From: CAZSRX01 sp964609675 [NCBI: uncultured Bacteroidota bacterium]
Lineage (GTDB): Bacteria; CLD3; SB21
DNA: 50,445 nucleotides
NCBI GenBank assembly: GCA_964609675.1
Contig: CAZSRX010000030.1
Coordinates: 1 to 50,445 of the forward strand
Direction: 5' to 3'
How positions within the stretch are numbered: the first letter of the stretch is position 1; every line of letters starts with the position of its first letter. Position numbers and translations under genes: made by a program. Shown here piece by piece: positions 1 to 8,597 of the stretch. The notes below the pieces were generated by a model. That model was not told the DNA's origin. It saw only the letters and a program-made list of their open reading frames with translations, and made no database searches.

Positions 1-95
1 TTTCTTCACCCTATAGTTTTTCAACCTAATTTTCTAATGACAAATCTGGGTTTAAAAATCATTCGGATAAATCAAATTCCTATTCCTTTAAATGG

Positions 96-509
96 TCAGT
101 CCTGCGCAGGTTGCCCAAGCACTGCATCGACATCCTTTAAAACCATAAAACCGGCTTTAGCAGTATTTACGTTAATTGTTTATAGTATGAGAAATTTAGC
201 AAAAGCCACAGGTTTCCTTAGCGGGTTCTTTCCGACAAGATATAAGTACTGTTTAAGGCAAACAATCTGAAAATCAGAAAGACTGTAATAAACAATTTTT
301 TGTTTGGCGGACATTACAATCATTCGTCCCGGTAAAACCTGATAATCAAAATCATAATCCGTTTCTAAAGCTCCAATTTCATTTCTGATTGGTATGATTT
401 TTTTGTTGTATATATCCTTATCGGTTTTACCGGCATTACATGTTAAACTCAGTAACGCCTAACCAGTAATAATCAGAAAAAAAGGGATTATAAATTTATA
501 TGTCAGGAG
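96..509 (-). pseudogene. Decayed small lipoprotein gene
   Basis: Read on the minus strand, one frame gives a signal-peptide-like stretch (KFIIPFFLIITG), an in-frame TAG at 459-461, a lipobox-like ALLSLTC with the cysteine codon at 438-440, about 85 ordinary-looking residues, a TAA at 180-182, and about 28 more residues in the same frame to a TGA at 96-98. No ATG, GTG or TTG lies between the TAA at 510-512 and the TAG, so the start also seems lost. The frame running through two stops of different type suggests a gene inactivated by point mutations rather than recoding. I do not recognise the family. Sequencing error is an alternative for either stop. The 77-residue plus-strand frame over the same DNA looks like a shadow. 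Confidence 0.4.
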
Positions 510-557
510 TTATATAAAATGATAACGAAGATAAAACAATTTTTTAATGGGTTATAT

Positions 558-782
558 TTAGTGACAATGACACCCTGGCGGACAACTTTTTCGTGTACAG
601 GACGATTGAGGGGCCGTCCGGTTCTCCGACTTAACATCGGAAGAAAAAAGGGAGACTAATTTTTCGGCATTCTTATCCTGGCAATGAGGACAAATCACGT
701 CATGAATGTCGAAGGAGGAAGAAAAGAATAAATCCTGGAATTCGGATTCACAGGAACGACAACGAAATTCATATATGGGCAT
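558..782 (-). CDS. FmdB-family zinc ribbon protein
   Basis: A 74-residue protein that begins MPIYEFRC and carries two CxxC pairs (CRSC near residue 8 and CPHC near residue 32), the layout of the FmdB/CxxC_CxxC_SSSS putative regulatory zinc ribbon. The N-terminal pattern PxYEFRCxxC is the hallmark of the family. The C-terminal tail is rich in Ser and Cys and ends CPPGCHCH, which could bind a further metal. The molecular role of the family is not settled; it is named after a gene next to formamidase. It is transcribed divergently from lpdA over a 145-bp gap. Family assignment is confident, function is not. Confidence 0.85.
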   Translation of the reverse strand: MPIYEFRCRSCESEFQDLFFSSSFDIHDVICPHCQDKNAEKLVSLFSSDVKSENRTAPQSSCTRKSCPPGCHCH

Positions 783-811
783 CGCTCATCCTTACTTTAT
801 CACCCGCAGTA

Positions 812-830
812 TTTGTTGTTTTACAACAAA
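812..830. promoter_or_regulatory. Small perfect hairpin between fmdB-like gene and lpdA
   Basis: An 8-bp inverted repeat (TTTGTTGT, three-base spacer, ACAACAAA) lies in the divergent intergenic region, just upstream of the putative lpdA -35 box. It could be an operator or a transcript hairpin. Nothing else supports either role. Confidence 0.3.
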
Positions 831-834
831 TAAA

Positions 835-863
835 TTGATTATTATGTCATAAATTAATAAAAT
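835..863 (+). promoter_or_regulatory. Putative sigma70-type promoter of the lpdA operon
   Basis: TTGATT (835-840) and TAAAAT (858-863) are separated by 17 bp, about 65 bp before the lpdA ATG. It is the best match in the AT-rich gap and would drive the plus-strand run that starts with lpdA. Confidence 0.45.
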
Positions 864-927
864 ATCTGGTTAAAATCAATTTTTTATAGATTAAAATCCG
901 CAAAAAATTAATTAAAGGGTTTTTAAT

Positions 928-2328
928 ATGAGCTTAAAAAGTTATGATGTGATTGTCCTCGGAGGAGGTCCCGGCGGTTATGTAGCGGCTATCAAATCAG
1001 CGCAGCTTGGTATGAAGACGGCGTTAGTTGAGCGCGACAAAATTGGTGGTATCTGCGTCAACTGGGGCTGCATTCCCACCAAAGCATTGCTCAAGAATGC
1101 CGAGGTGTACGAGTATATTCAGCATGCTAAAGACTGGGGCTGCACGGTAGAAAATATAAACTATAATTTCCCCGATATCATTAAACGCAGCCGGCAGGTA
1201 GCCGAAGCCAATTCCAAAGGCGCCGAATTTTTGATGAAAAAGAATAAGGTGGACGTTTTCAAAGGAACCGGTCAGTTTGCCGACGCGCACACTCTGATAG
1301 TAAGCGATGCCGGCGGCAAGGAGACAGACCGTCTGGGAGCCAAGCACATTATTGTGGCTACGGGCGCCCGCCCGCGTATGTTGCCCGGTATCAATCCGGA
1401 CGGAAAAAAAATTATGACCAGTTCCGACGCCCTTATCGTAAAAGAAGTTCCTAAGTCTATTATTGTCATCGGTGCGGGAGCCATAGGCGTCGAGTTCGCC
1501 TATTTATTCAATACTTTCGGCGCCAAAGTGACCGTTGTCGAAATGATGCCCAACATTCTGCCCGTTGAAGACGAGGAAATATCGCAAAATCTGGAAAAAA
1601 TTCTATCCAAAAAAGGCATTGAAATTCTAACCGGCGCCCGCGTAGAAAGTCTTCTTGCTGAAAATGATGGTATCAGCGTCCAGGTAATGCACAAGGATAG
1701 CAAGAAAACGCTTCGTGCGGACCAATGTCTTGTCGCTATCGGCGTGCAGGGCAATATCGAAAATATCGGACTGGAAACGGCCGGCGTTATTACCGAAAAG
1801 GGCTGGATTAAAGTGGACGCCTATTACCGCACCAACGTTCCTGGGATATACGCTATCGGCGACATCATCGGCGCGCCCTGGCTGGCCCATGTCGCTTCGC
1901 ATGAAGGCATTATCTGCGTGGAAAACATTGCCGGCAAGGAAACCCATCCCATGGATTATGACGCCATTCCCGGCTGCACCTATTGCCAGCCGCAAGTCGC
2001 CAGCATCGGTTTAACGGAAAAGAAAGCCCGAGAAAAAGGTTATAATATAAAAATAGGCCGTTTCCCGTTTATGGCCAGCGGCAAAGCCCGGGCCATCGGA
2101 GAACGCGACGGCTTCGTCAAAGTGATTTTTGACGCCAAGTACGGCGAACTGCTCGGCGCCCACATCCTTGGCTCCGAAGCCACCGAAATGATCGCCGAAT
2201 TCGGCATCGCTAAAACTATGGGCGCGTCATATAAAGAAATCGGCGCCACGGTTCACGCGCACCCCACGCTTTCCGAAGCCATGATGGAAGCCGCGCTGAA
2301 TGCTTACGGTGAATCCATACATATTTAA
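928..2328 (+). CDS. lpdA: Dihydrolipoyl dehydrogenase
   Basis: A 466-residue FAD/NAD flavoprotein that re-oxidises the dihydrolipoyl groups of 2-oxoacid dehydrogenase or glycine-cleavage complexes in the cytoplasm, passing electrons to NAD+. Visible features are the FAD-binding GGGPGGY near residue 12, the redox disulfide C43-x4-C48 in GGICVNWGCIPTK, a second Rossmann motif GAGAIGVEFA near residue 180, the FAD-contacting YAIGD near residue 310, and the C-terminal catalytic HAHPTLSEA. Length is normal for the family. ICVNWGC instead of the commoner TCLNVGC is a known variant. No E1, E2 or H-protein genes are next to it, so the partner complex cannot be named. It begins a plus-strand run with short gaps that continues to lhgO. 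Confidence 0.95.
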   Translation: MSLKSYDVIVLGGGPGGYVAAIKSAQLGMKTALVERDKIGGICVNWGCIPTKALLKNAEVYEYIQHAKDWGCTVENINYNFPDIIKRSRQVAEANSKGAEFLMKKNKVDVFKGTGQFADAHTLIVSDAGGKETDRLGAKHIIVATGARPRMLPGINPDGKKIMTSSDALIVKEVPKSIIVIGAGAIGVEFAYLFNTFGAKVTVVEMMPNILPVEDEEISQNLEKILSKKGIEILTGARVESLLAENDGISVQVMHKDSKKTLRADQCLVAIGVQGNIENIGLETAGVITEKGWIKVDAYYRTNVPGIYAIGDIIGAPWLAHVASHEGIICVENIAGKETHPMDYDAIPGCTYCQPQVASIGLTEKKAREKGYNIKIGRFPFMASGKARAIGERDGFVKVIFDAKYGELLGAHILGSEATEMIAEFGIAKTMGASYKEIGATVHAHPTLSEAMMEAALNAYGESIHI

Positions 2329-2346
2329 TTTACGGTTAATGCAAGC

Positions 2347-2979
2347 ATGGCATTGATGATAAAAACCGTTGACTTTATTTCAAGCGTCTACAGAACCGAT
2401 CAGATGCCGAAACATCGGCGGCCGGAAATCGTGTTTTTTGGCCGTTCGAATGCCGGTAAATCCTCGCTTATCAACTGTCTGACAGGAAGAAAAATCGCCA
2501 AAACCAGCCAGACACCCGGAAAAACACAATGTCTCAATTATTTTTTAATTAATAACCGTTTTTACTTCGTGGATGCTCCCGGCGTGGGCTTTGCGCGTGT
2601 CAGCAAAGAACTCCAGAACGATTGGATGACATTGATGAACAACTGGGCCGACATGCCATGTTCTTCACGCCTCGCTATACATATTATCGATTCACGCCAC
2701 GTACCGCAAGAAAAGGATATCCGGCTTGCACTATGGCTTCAGCAAAAAGGACTGACCGGCATTCTGGTTTTGAATAAAACAGATCTGCTTAGCAACCACG
2801 AAAAAACAAATATACTTACGCTGAAAAAATCCTTTAATATTTATTACCGCACAATGGTCCCTTTCTCGGCTAAAAAAGGAACCGGTAAGTCGGAATTGTT
2901 AATCGCGATTGAAGCGTTTTTATCGCATGCCAACCTGAATGATAACCTCGATAAATCGTTTTTATCGAAAGGAGCTTAG
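2347..2979 (+). CDS. engB: Ribosome-biogenesis GTPase EngB (YsxC/YihA)
   Basis: A 210-residue TRAFAC-class GTPase that assists late assembly of the large ribosomal subunit. The G motifs are all present: G1 GRSNAGKS (about residues 33-40), G2 region SQTPGKTQ, G3 DAPG, G4 NKTD and G5 SAKKGTG. The G3 region reads DAPGVGFARVSKE where most family members have DLPGYGYAKVSK, a conservative variation. Length is typical. The gene follows lpdA by 18 bp and is followed after two bases by the GWxTD protein gene, so translational coupling is likely. Confidence 0.95.
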   Translation: MALMIKTVDFISSVYRTDQMPKHRRPEIVFFGRSNAGKSSLINCLTGRKIAKTSQTPGKTQCLNYFLINNRFYFVDAPGVGFARVSKELQNDWMTLMNNWADMPCSSRLAIHIIDSRHVPQEKDIRLALWLQQKGLTGILVLNKTDLLSNHEKTNILTLKKSFNIYYRTMVPFSAKKGTGKSELLIAIEAFLSHANLNDNLDKSFLSKGA

Positions 2980-2981
2980 TT

Positions 2982-4388
2982 ATGAAATGGTGTGTCATGA
3001 TAGGGCTGACCGTCGCACTGACTGTAGGCATAAATGCCCAGGAACAAAGTTCGCTGAACGCATCCCAAGCTAATTTGAATTTTTACGTGGATCATGCTTG
3101 TTTTAAATTGATTAATCAGAATGACCTCACGTATGTACAGGCGTTTTTATACATCCCCAGAAATGAACTCCGGTTTACACCTAAGGATTCATTTTATATA
3201 GCCGCTTACCGCGTACATATAAAACTGATCGATGATAAAGATACCCAGCGTATTATCGAAAAGTCATGGTCCACCGTGATCAATGACCGCATCGAAGCCG
3301 CCGATACGACGGCTGACGTGCCGCTGCTGTTTGAATCTAACTTTGCCATCAAACCGTCCCTTTACCGTCTCCATGTCACTATTACGGATTCTTTCGACAT
3401 CCGCAATTACGGAATCAGTCAGAACCTCATCACCGTGCCCGATTTCAGCATAACCGATTTGCAGATTAGCGATGTGCAGCTGGCAACCCAGATAATCAAG
3501 GGCGGCACCATGGACGATATGTTTTTTAAAAACGGTTATGTGGTGATTCCAAATCCTTCCGTTATTTTCGGTTCCAACCTGCCGCGGATGTTTGTATATG
3601 CCGAGGTGTACAACCTCTCTGTCAGCGCCTCCGATAAAAACCCTGTCTATACGGCTGAGTTCATTGTAACGGATCAGGCCGGTTCCGTGATTAAGGAATT
3701 TCCTTCAAAGCAATTTAAAAAATCCAGTACGTCTGCTGTCATCCTCCATTCGCTGAATATTGTATCACTCTACAGCGGCAAATATTATCTTACCCTGCGC
3801 ATAACCGATGAAAGCACCAAAAAAGTTGCCGTCTCCAAAAAACAATTTATGATTTATCGCGAAGGCGAATCGGTGGACGAGATTGCTGCTGATGATTCTT
3901 TCTTCAAAGATTTGGATTTACGCGGTGCCGAAATGGCGGAAAATGTTATCTCTTACCTTGCAACCGACAACGAAAAGAAAATTCTCAAACAGCTGGATCT
4001 GGAAGGCAAAAAAAAGTTTTTTGATAAATTCTGGAAAGATCGGGATCCTTCACCCGGAACCAAAGCGAATGAAAACCTTATCGAATATTATAAACGCTAT
4101 GCGGAGGTCAACGCCAAGTTTGGAACCCCAAACCGGGCAGGCTGGCGTACCGACATGGGACGTATCTATATGATTTACGGCCCGCCTTCGCAGATCGAAA
4201 AACATGAATTCGAACCCAAAGTGAACCCTTACCAGATATGGTATTATCTGCAATTAAAAGATGAGGCCGCCGAAGTGCAGTTTATTTTTTCCGATAAAGA
4301 CGGCAGCGGCAATATGCAACTGATTCATTCGACAGCGCGCGGTGAATTACGAAATAAAAACTGGTTGGAAGAAATTAAAAAGTTCTGA
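2982..4388 (+). CDS. Secreted GWxTD-domain protein
   Basis: A 468-residue protein with an N-terminal signal peptide (MKWCVMIGLTVALTVGINAQ, likely cleaved after NAQ) and a C-terminal GWxTD domain. The signature GWRTDMGRIYMIYGPP lies about 80 residues from the end, preceded by a helical stretch with KFWKDRDPSP, which is usual for this domain. The middle is predicted beta-rich. GWxTD proteins are typical of the FCB group and related phyla; their function is unknown, though a periplasmic or surface location is expected. The start codon sits two bases after engB, with AAAGGAG in front as ribosome binding site. Confidence 0.88.
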   Translation: MKWCVMIGLTVALTVGINAQEQSSLNASQANLNFYVDHACFKLINQNDLTYVQAFLYIPRNELRFTPKDSFYIAAYRVHIKLIDDKDTQRIIEKSWSTVINDRIEAADTTADVPLLFESNFAIKPSLYRLHVTITDSFDIRNYGISQNLITVPDFSITDLQISDVQLATQIIKGGTMDDMFFKNGYVVIPNPSVIFGSNLPRMFVYAEVYNLSVSASDKNPVYTAEFIVTDQAGSVIKEFPSKQFKKSSTSAVILHSLNIVSLYSGKYYLTLRITDESTKKVAVSKKQFMIYREGESVDEIAADDSFFKDLDLRGAEMAENVISYLATDNEKKILKQLDLEGKKKFFDKFWKDRDPSPGTKANENLIEYYKRYAEVNAKFGTPNRAGWRTDMGRIYMIYGPPSQIEKHEFEPKVNPYQIWYYLQLKDEAAEVQFIFSDKDGSGNMQLIHSTARGELRNKNWLEEIKKF

Positions 4389-4417
4389 TGAATTTTTACT
4401 TATATCAGGAGTAACGA

Positions 4418-5722
4418 ATGCGAAACAGAATCTATATTGAAGACATATTCAAGGGCAATATCCCCGACGGCAAAGAAGTAACCCTGCAAGGCTGGCTTTA
4501 CCATAAGCGATCGAGCGGCAAGCTTCAGTTTCTTCTCCTGCGGGACGGCACCAATATCATCCAGGCCACGGTCTACAAACCGGACGTATCGCCGGAAGTT
4601 TTTGAAACGGCAGGAAGACTGTCCCAGGAGTCTTCCTTTTCTATAACTGGTCTGGTTCATAAGGATGAACGGGCGCCTAATGGCTATGAAATTCAGGTTA
4701 AAGATCTTAAACTTATTCACCTGGCCGTCGATTACCCGATTACACCGAAGGAACATGGTACCGAGTTTTTAATGGACAACCGCCATTTGTGGTTCCGTTC
4801 AAAAAACCAGCATGCGATACTAAGAATCCGTCACGCCATTATAAAGGCCATCCGGGACTTCTTCGACGGCCGCGGCTTTACGCTTATTGACACGCCGATT
4901 TTCACGCCTGCCGCCTGCGAAGGCACCACAACGCTGTTCGAGACCCAGTACTTCGATACCAAGGCCTATCTTACCCAAAGCGGCCAGTTGTATGCCGAGG
5001 CCGGTGCGATGTCCCACGGTAAAGTTTACTGCTTCGGCCCCACCTTCCGCGCTGAAAAATCAAAAACCCGACGGCATCTTACTGAGTTCTGGATGGTAGA
5101 ACCTGAAGTGGCGTTTAATGACCTTTATGATAATATGGAACTGGCCGAGGATTTCATCGAATATATAGTACAGACCGTTTTAAAAACACGCCAGGAAGAA
5201 CTCAAAACCATTGAACGCGATACGACACGCCTCGAAAAAGTCAAAGCGCCGTTTCCTAAACTGCATTACGATGAAGCTGTTAAAATACTCAAAGATTCCG
5301 GCCTGACTTTCGAATACGGCAATGATTTCGGTGCGCCCGATGAAACCGCCATATCGGAAAAGTTTGACAAACCCGTGATTGTTCACCATTATCCGGCCGC
5401 CATCAAAGCTTTTTATATGAAAAGAGACCCCAATGAGCCCGATAAAGCCTTAGCCATGGACATTCTTGCTCCGGAAGGTTATGGAGAAATTATTGGCGGC
5501 AGCCAGCGCGAGGACGATTACGATACACTGGTCGCCAGAATTCGCGAACATAATTTACCTACCGAAGCCTTTGACTGGTACCTGGATCTCAGAAAGTATG
5601 GATCCGTTCCCCACTCAGGTTTCGGCCTTGGTATTGAGCGTACCGTTACATGGATTTGCGGTATCCAGCATCTGCGTGAGGCCATACCCTTCCCGAGAAT
5701 GATACACAGAATAAAACCATAA
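4418..5722 (+). CDS. asnS: Asparaginyl-tRNA synthetase
   Basis: A 434-residue class II aminoacyl-tRNA synthetase that charges tRNA-Asn with asparagine. It has an N-terminal OB-fold anticodon-binding domain (about residues 18-110). The catalytic domain shows motif 2, [21 protein letters not shown], and motif 3, [15 protein letters not shown]. The HLTEFWM...EPE context and the ending [13 protein letters not shown] fit AsnRS and argue against AspRS, which has a large insertion and a different motif 3 neighbourhood. An AGGAG site precedes the ATG. It sits in the same plus-strand run as lpdA and engB, 29 bp after the GWxTD gene. Confidence 0.95.
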   Translation: MRNRIYIEDIFKGNIPDGKEVTLQGWLYHKRSSGKLQFLLLRDGTNIIQATVYKPDVSPEVFETAGRLSQESSFSITGLVHKDERAPNGYEIQVKDLKLIHLAVDYPITPKEHGTEFLMDNRHLWFRSKNQHAILRIRHAIIKAIRDFFDGRGFTLIDTPIFTPAACEGTTTLFETQYFDTKAYLTQSGQLYAEAGAMSHGKVYCFGPTFRAEKSKTRRHLTEFWMVEPEVAFNDLYDNMELAEDFIEYIVQTVLKTRQEELKTIERDTTRLEKVKAPFPKLHYDEAVKILKDSGLTFEYGNDFGAPDETAISEKFDKPVIVHHYPAAIKAFYMKRDPNEPDKALAMDILAPEGYGEIIGGSQREDDYDTLVARIREHNLPTEAFDWYLDLRKYGSVPHSGFGLGIERTVTWICGIQHLREAIPFPRMIHRIKP

Positions 5723-5731
5723 GGAAAATAT

Positions 5732-6757
5732 ATGAAATTTTATTTTTCTCCACTATGTATAGGTATGCTTATTGTTTTTATAGGAACCGGTTGTGATAAG
5801 TCGGAATATAAAGTACCGATTTTGGACCTGACCAAAAATCAGGTGGATATTTTATTTGTTTCTGAAACCGCAGGCCTTCAGCAAATTTTTGCCGTTCAGG
5901 ATACGGCGCTTAACAAAGTCTGGAATGTTACTGCCGCTGTTGGGCAATGGGGGGTACTGGATCCAGCCTGGTCCGGCAATCCACGGAGATACGCATTCAG
6001 CAGCCTTCAATGGGTTCGTTCGGATTATTATCCTTTTGTGTCCAACATCTATATCCTTAATATGGACAGTGCATCAACCGTTAAAAAGCGAATCACACCA
6101 ATAACCTATGATACCCTCCGTATCGATTCCAATCATATTTATTTGGAAGCAATCAATCTCCGACCCGACTGGAGTTTAAACGGAAGCCGTATCGTATATA
6201 TATCCAATCGCACCGGTCGATTTGAAATTTATATCACAGCGGTTTCAGATTCATTAACCGGAGATTCCATTCCTAAAAAATTGACGGATTCCACCGATAA
6301 AATAAATATTTATTGCTGTCCTTCATTTTCTCCTGACGGCACTAAAATTCTTTATACGTCTTCCTCCAGCGGATTTGAAGAAATCTGGATGATGGATACC
6401 TCCGGCGCTAATAAAATCAAACTGACCAACACAGGAGCTACCATCACCCGAAGACCGCGTTTTTCGCCTTCCGGCGATAAAATCGTTTTTCATTCCAATC
6501 TGTTTATTAATGGCGACGACTCTTTGCATATATTCACCATCAACCCGAACGGTTCGGAATTGGATACCGTCACCATGACCGGCAACGCCTACGACCCTTA
6601 TTGGTCGCCGGACGGATCGTATATTATTTATGCGCGAAAATTTTCCATGAAAAAAGGGTATATATATATGATTCACCGTAACGGTTCGGGTGAGCAGCGT
6701 TTAATCAACGACAGCAAGGCTTATTATCCCGCATGGCGTCCAAGCGGATCCCGTTAG
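5732..6757 (+). CDS. TolB-like beta-propeller lipoprotein
   Basis: A 341-residue lipoprotein. The signal peptide ends in the lipobox FIGTGC with the lipidated cysteine near residue 21. The rest is a series of PD40/TolB-type propeller blades, visible as repeated motifs: RPDWSLNGSRIVYISNR, FSPDGTKILYTSSSSG, FSPSGDKIVFHSN, WSPDGSYIIYAR and a final WRPSGSR. These blades usually form a ring used for protein or ligand binding. It is not TolB proper: the N-terminal TolB domain is absent and no Tol-Pal genes are nearby. It starts 9 bp after asnS with an AAGGAAAA site. Binding partner unknown. Confidence 0.82.
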   Translation: MKFYFSPLCIGMLIVFIGTGCDKSEYKVPILDLTKNQVDILFVSETAGLQQIFAVQDTALNKVWNVTAAVGQWGVLDPAWSGNPRRYAFSSLQWVRSDYYPFVSNIYILNMDSASTVKKRITPITYDTLRIDSNHIYLEAINLRPDWSLNGSRIVYISNRTGRFEIYITAVSDSLTGDSIPKKLTDSTDKINIYCCPSFSPDGTKILYTSSSSGFEEIWMMDTSGANKIKLTNTGATITRRPRFSPSGDKIVFHSNLFINGDDSLHIFTINPNGSELDTVTMTGNAYDPYWSPDGSYIIYARKFSMKKGYIYMIHRNGSGEQRLINDSKAYYPAWRPSGSR

Positions 6758-6779
6758 GAATAAACAGACCTGTACCCCA

Positions 6780-7349
6780 ATGACGGAATTACCGGAAAAA
6801 AATAAAACAAGTCTCAAAACGCAGGTAATCCGGGTATTGGATCAATATCTTTTAGGTTATATATCAGCCCGGGATGTCATTAACGCGTCCGTTCCACTGC
6901 TGATGCTGTCAGCTCATAAAAGAGGACGGAAAAATTATATCGAAAAAATTCTTACCGAAATCGCATCCAAACCTGAAGAAGAGCTGACTCGGGATTACAT
7001 TTATGACATACGGGAGTTCATTCTTGGAGAAACGGCAATTAAAGAAAAAGATCGTAAAAAAGTACTTCGCCGGTCATTGAAAAAATTGATTGAGCGCTAT
7101 TTATTTGATGAAATAGACTTTTCGTATTTTTTATCCACGTTGTACGACATGATGTGCGATTTTTACCAGGAAATAGAAAATGAGGAAACCATTAAAAATT
7201 TTTTTGATGCAATTGTGGCACAGACAAGACCGCTTATGAAAACAATAGCATCGCCTTCCAGCGCCGGTATCAATGAAGAAAAGGTTTCGGCATTCATCGC
7301 GAACTACTATAATGATACCTTTAAATCATTGTGGGATGAAAAAGAGTAA
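6780..7349 (+). CDS. Unrecognised helical cytoplasmic protein
   Basis: A 189-residue protein with no signal peptide or membrane segment. The composition is strongly helical and charged, with many Glu, Lys and Ile and a cluster RKKVLRRSLKKLIERY near residue 100. I see no catalytic motif, cysteine cluster or repeat. It lies 22 bp after the TolB-like lipoprotein gene and 24 bp before lhgO, so it is probably co-transcribed with both. No Shine-Dalgarno sequence is obvious before the ATG. I do not recognise the family. Confidence 0.65.
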   Translation: MTELPEKNKTSLKTQVIRVLDQYLLGYISARDVINASVPLLMLSAHKRGRKNYIEKILTEIASKPEEELTRDYIYDIREFILGETAIKEKDRKKVLRRSLKKLIERYLFDEIDFSYFLSTLYDMMCDFYQEIENEETIKNFFDAIVAQTRPLMKTIASPSSAGINEEKVSAFIANYYNDTFKSLWDEKE

Positions 7350-7373
7350 CTTTAACATTTTTTATTATATCTA

Positions 7374-8597
7374 TTGACTGCACCGCCTCGCGAATCATCG
7401 GACATTCTTATTGTTGGCGCGGGCATTGTGGGATTATCCGTCGCCTACAGGATAACGGAGTTACGGCCGGAGCTTTCGATAACAATACTGGAAAAAGAGG
7501 GCCGTTTTGCCTTGCACCAGACCGGACGGAATTCCGGCGTTATTCATTCGGGTATCTATTACAAACCGGGTTCTCTCAAAGCGTTAAATTGCCGCGAGGG
7601 CCGGAAACAACTCATATCCTTTTGCTCCGCTTTCGGAATTCCTTTTGAAATCTGCGGTAAAGTGATTGTGGCTACTGCTCTATCACAACTCGAACGTTTA
7701 AACCGTCTCTATGAAAGAGGAAAACAAAACGGCATTAACTGTCGCATTATTTCAAAGGCGGAACTGCTAGAGGCCGAACCCCACGTATCCGGAGTAGCGG
7801 CAATCCATGTACCGGAAACAGGCATTATAGATTTTACGGAGGTTTGCAGAGTATTGGCGGAAAAAATCATTGCGCTGGATCATCAAATCGTTTTTTCTTC
7901 TCCGGTTGTCAGAATTAAAAAAATGAGCAACGAAATAATCGCTGAAACACCGAAAGGAACGTTCAAGTCCGGCTTTCTTATCAACTGTGCCGGATTGCAA
8001 TCAGACCGGGTTTTAAAATTGAGCGGCAGGCTTCCTGAAGACCGCATCATACCGTTCCGGGGAGAATATTACGCACTTACGCCTTCCGCGCGGTTTTTAT
8101 GCAGAAATCTTATCTACCCCGTGCCGGATCCCGAATTCCCTTTTCTTGGAGTTCATTTCACGCGGATGATTGACGGCGGCGTGGAATGCGGTCCCAATGC
8201 GGTTCTGGCAATGGCGCGGGAAGCTTATCGAAAAACGGATTGCAATTGGCGAGACATTCTAAATATGATCTCTTTTCCAGGTTTCTGGAAAATGGCCGCT
8301 AAATACTGGAAAACCGGGCTTGGCGAATACTGGAGATCGCTGTATAAATCCGCATTTGTACGCGCGTTGCAGCAATTAATACCGGATATACGTTCTTCCG
8401 ATTTAATCCCTGCGGAATCCGGCGTACGCGCGCAGGCCGTTTCGCCAACAGGAATCATGGTAGACGATTTCCGGATCATTGAAGATGAACGTTCCGTTCA
8501 CGTCCTGAATGCGCCTTCCCCCGCAGCCACTGCGTCTTTAAACATCGGTCTGCATATTGCCCGGATAATTGATAAAAAAGTTCCCGCCAGACATTAA
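7374..8597 (+). CDS. lhgO: L-2-hydroxyglutarate oxidase/dehydrogenase
   Basis: A 407-residue FAD-dependent enzyme of the DAO superfamily that oxidises L-2-hydroxyglutarate to 2-oxoglutarate, a metabolite-repair reaction, passing electrons to oxygen or to membrane quinones. Visible are the dinucleotide-binding GAGIVGLSVAYR near residue 14, the conserved HQTGRNSGVIHSGIYY near residue 47 with KALNCREG, FRGEYYAL, and the C-terminal substrate-side motif PVPDPEFPFLGVHFTR. The start used is a TTG; no ATG fits before the FAD motif. It ends the plus-strand run and overlaps the mutS2 stop codon tail to tail by 4 bp. Confidence 0.9.
   Translation: MTAPPRESSDILIVGAGIVGLSVAYRITELRPELSITILEKEGRFALHQTGRNSGVIHSGIYYKPGSLKALNCREGRKQLISFCSAFGIPFEICGKVIVATALSQLERLNRLYERGKQNGINCRIISKAELLEAEPHVSGVAAIHVPETGIIDFTEVCRVLAEKIIALDHQIVFSSPVVRIKKMSNEIIAETPKGTFKSGFLINCAGLQSDRVLKLSGRLPEDRIIPFRGEYYALTPSARFLCRNLIYPVPDPEFPFLGVHFTRMIDGGVECGPNAVLAMAREAYRKTDCNWRDILNMISFPGFWKMAAKYWKTGLGEYWRSLYKSAFVRALQQLIPDIRSSDLIPAESGVRAQAVSPTGIMVDDFRIIEDERSVHVLNAPSPAATASLNIGLHIARIIDKKVPARH

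Noticed and set aside
37-270. Plus-strand 77-residue frame with a CxxC motif
   Set aside because: It is antisense to the better supported lipoprotein-like frame on the minus strand, has no ribosome site and no recognisable domain.
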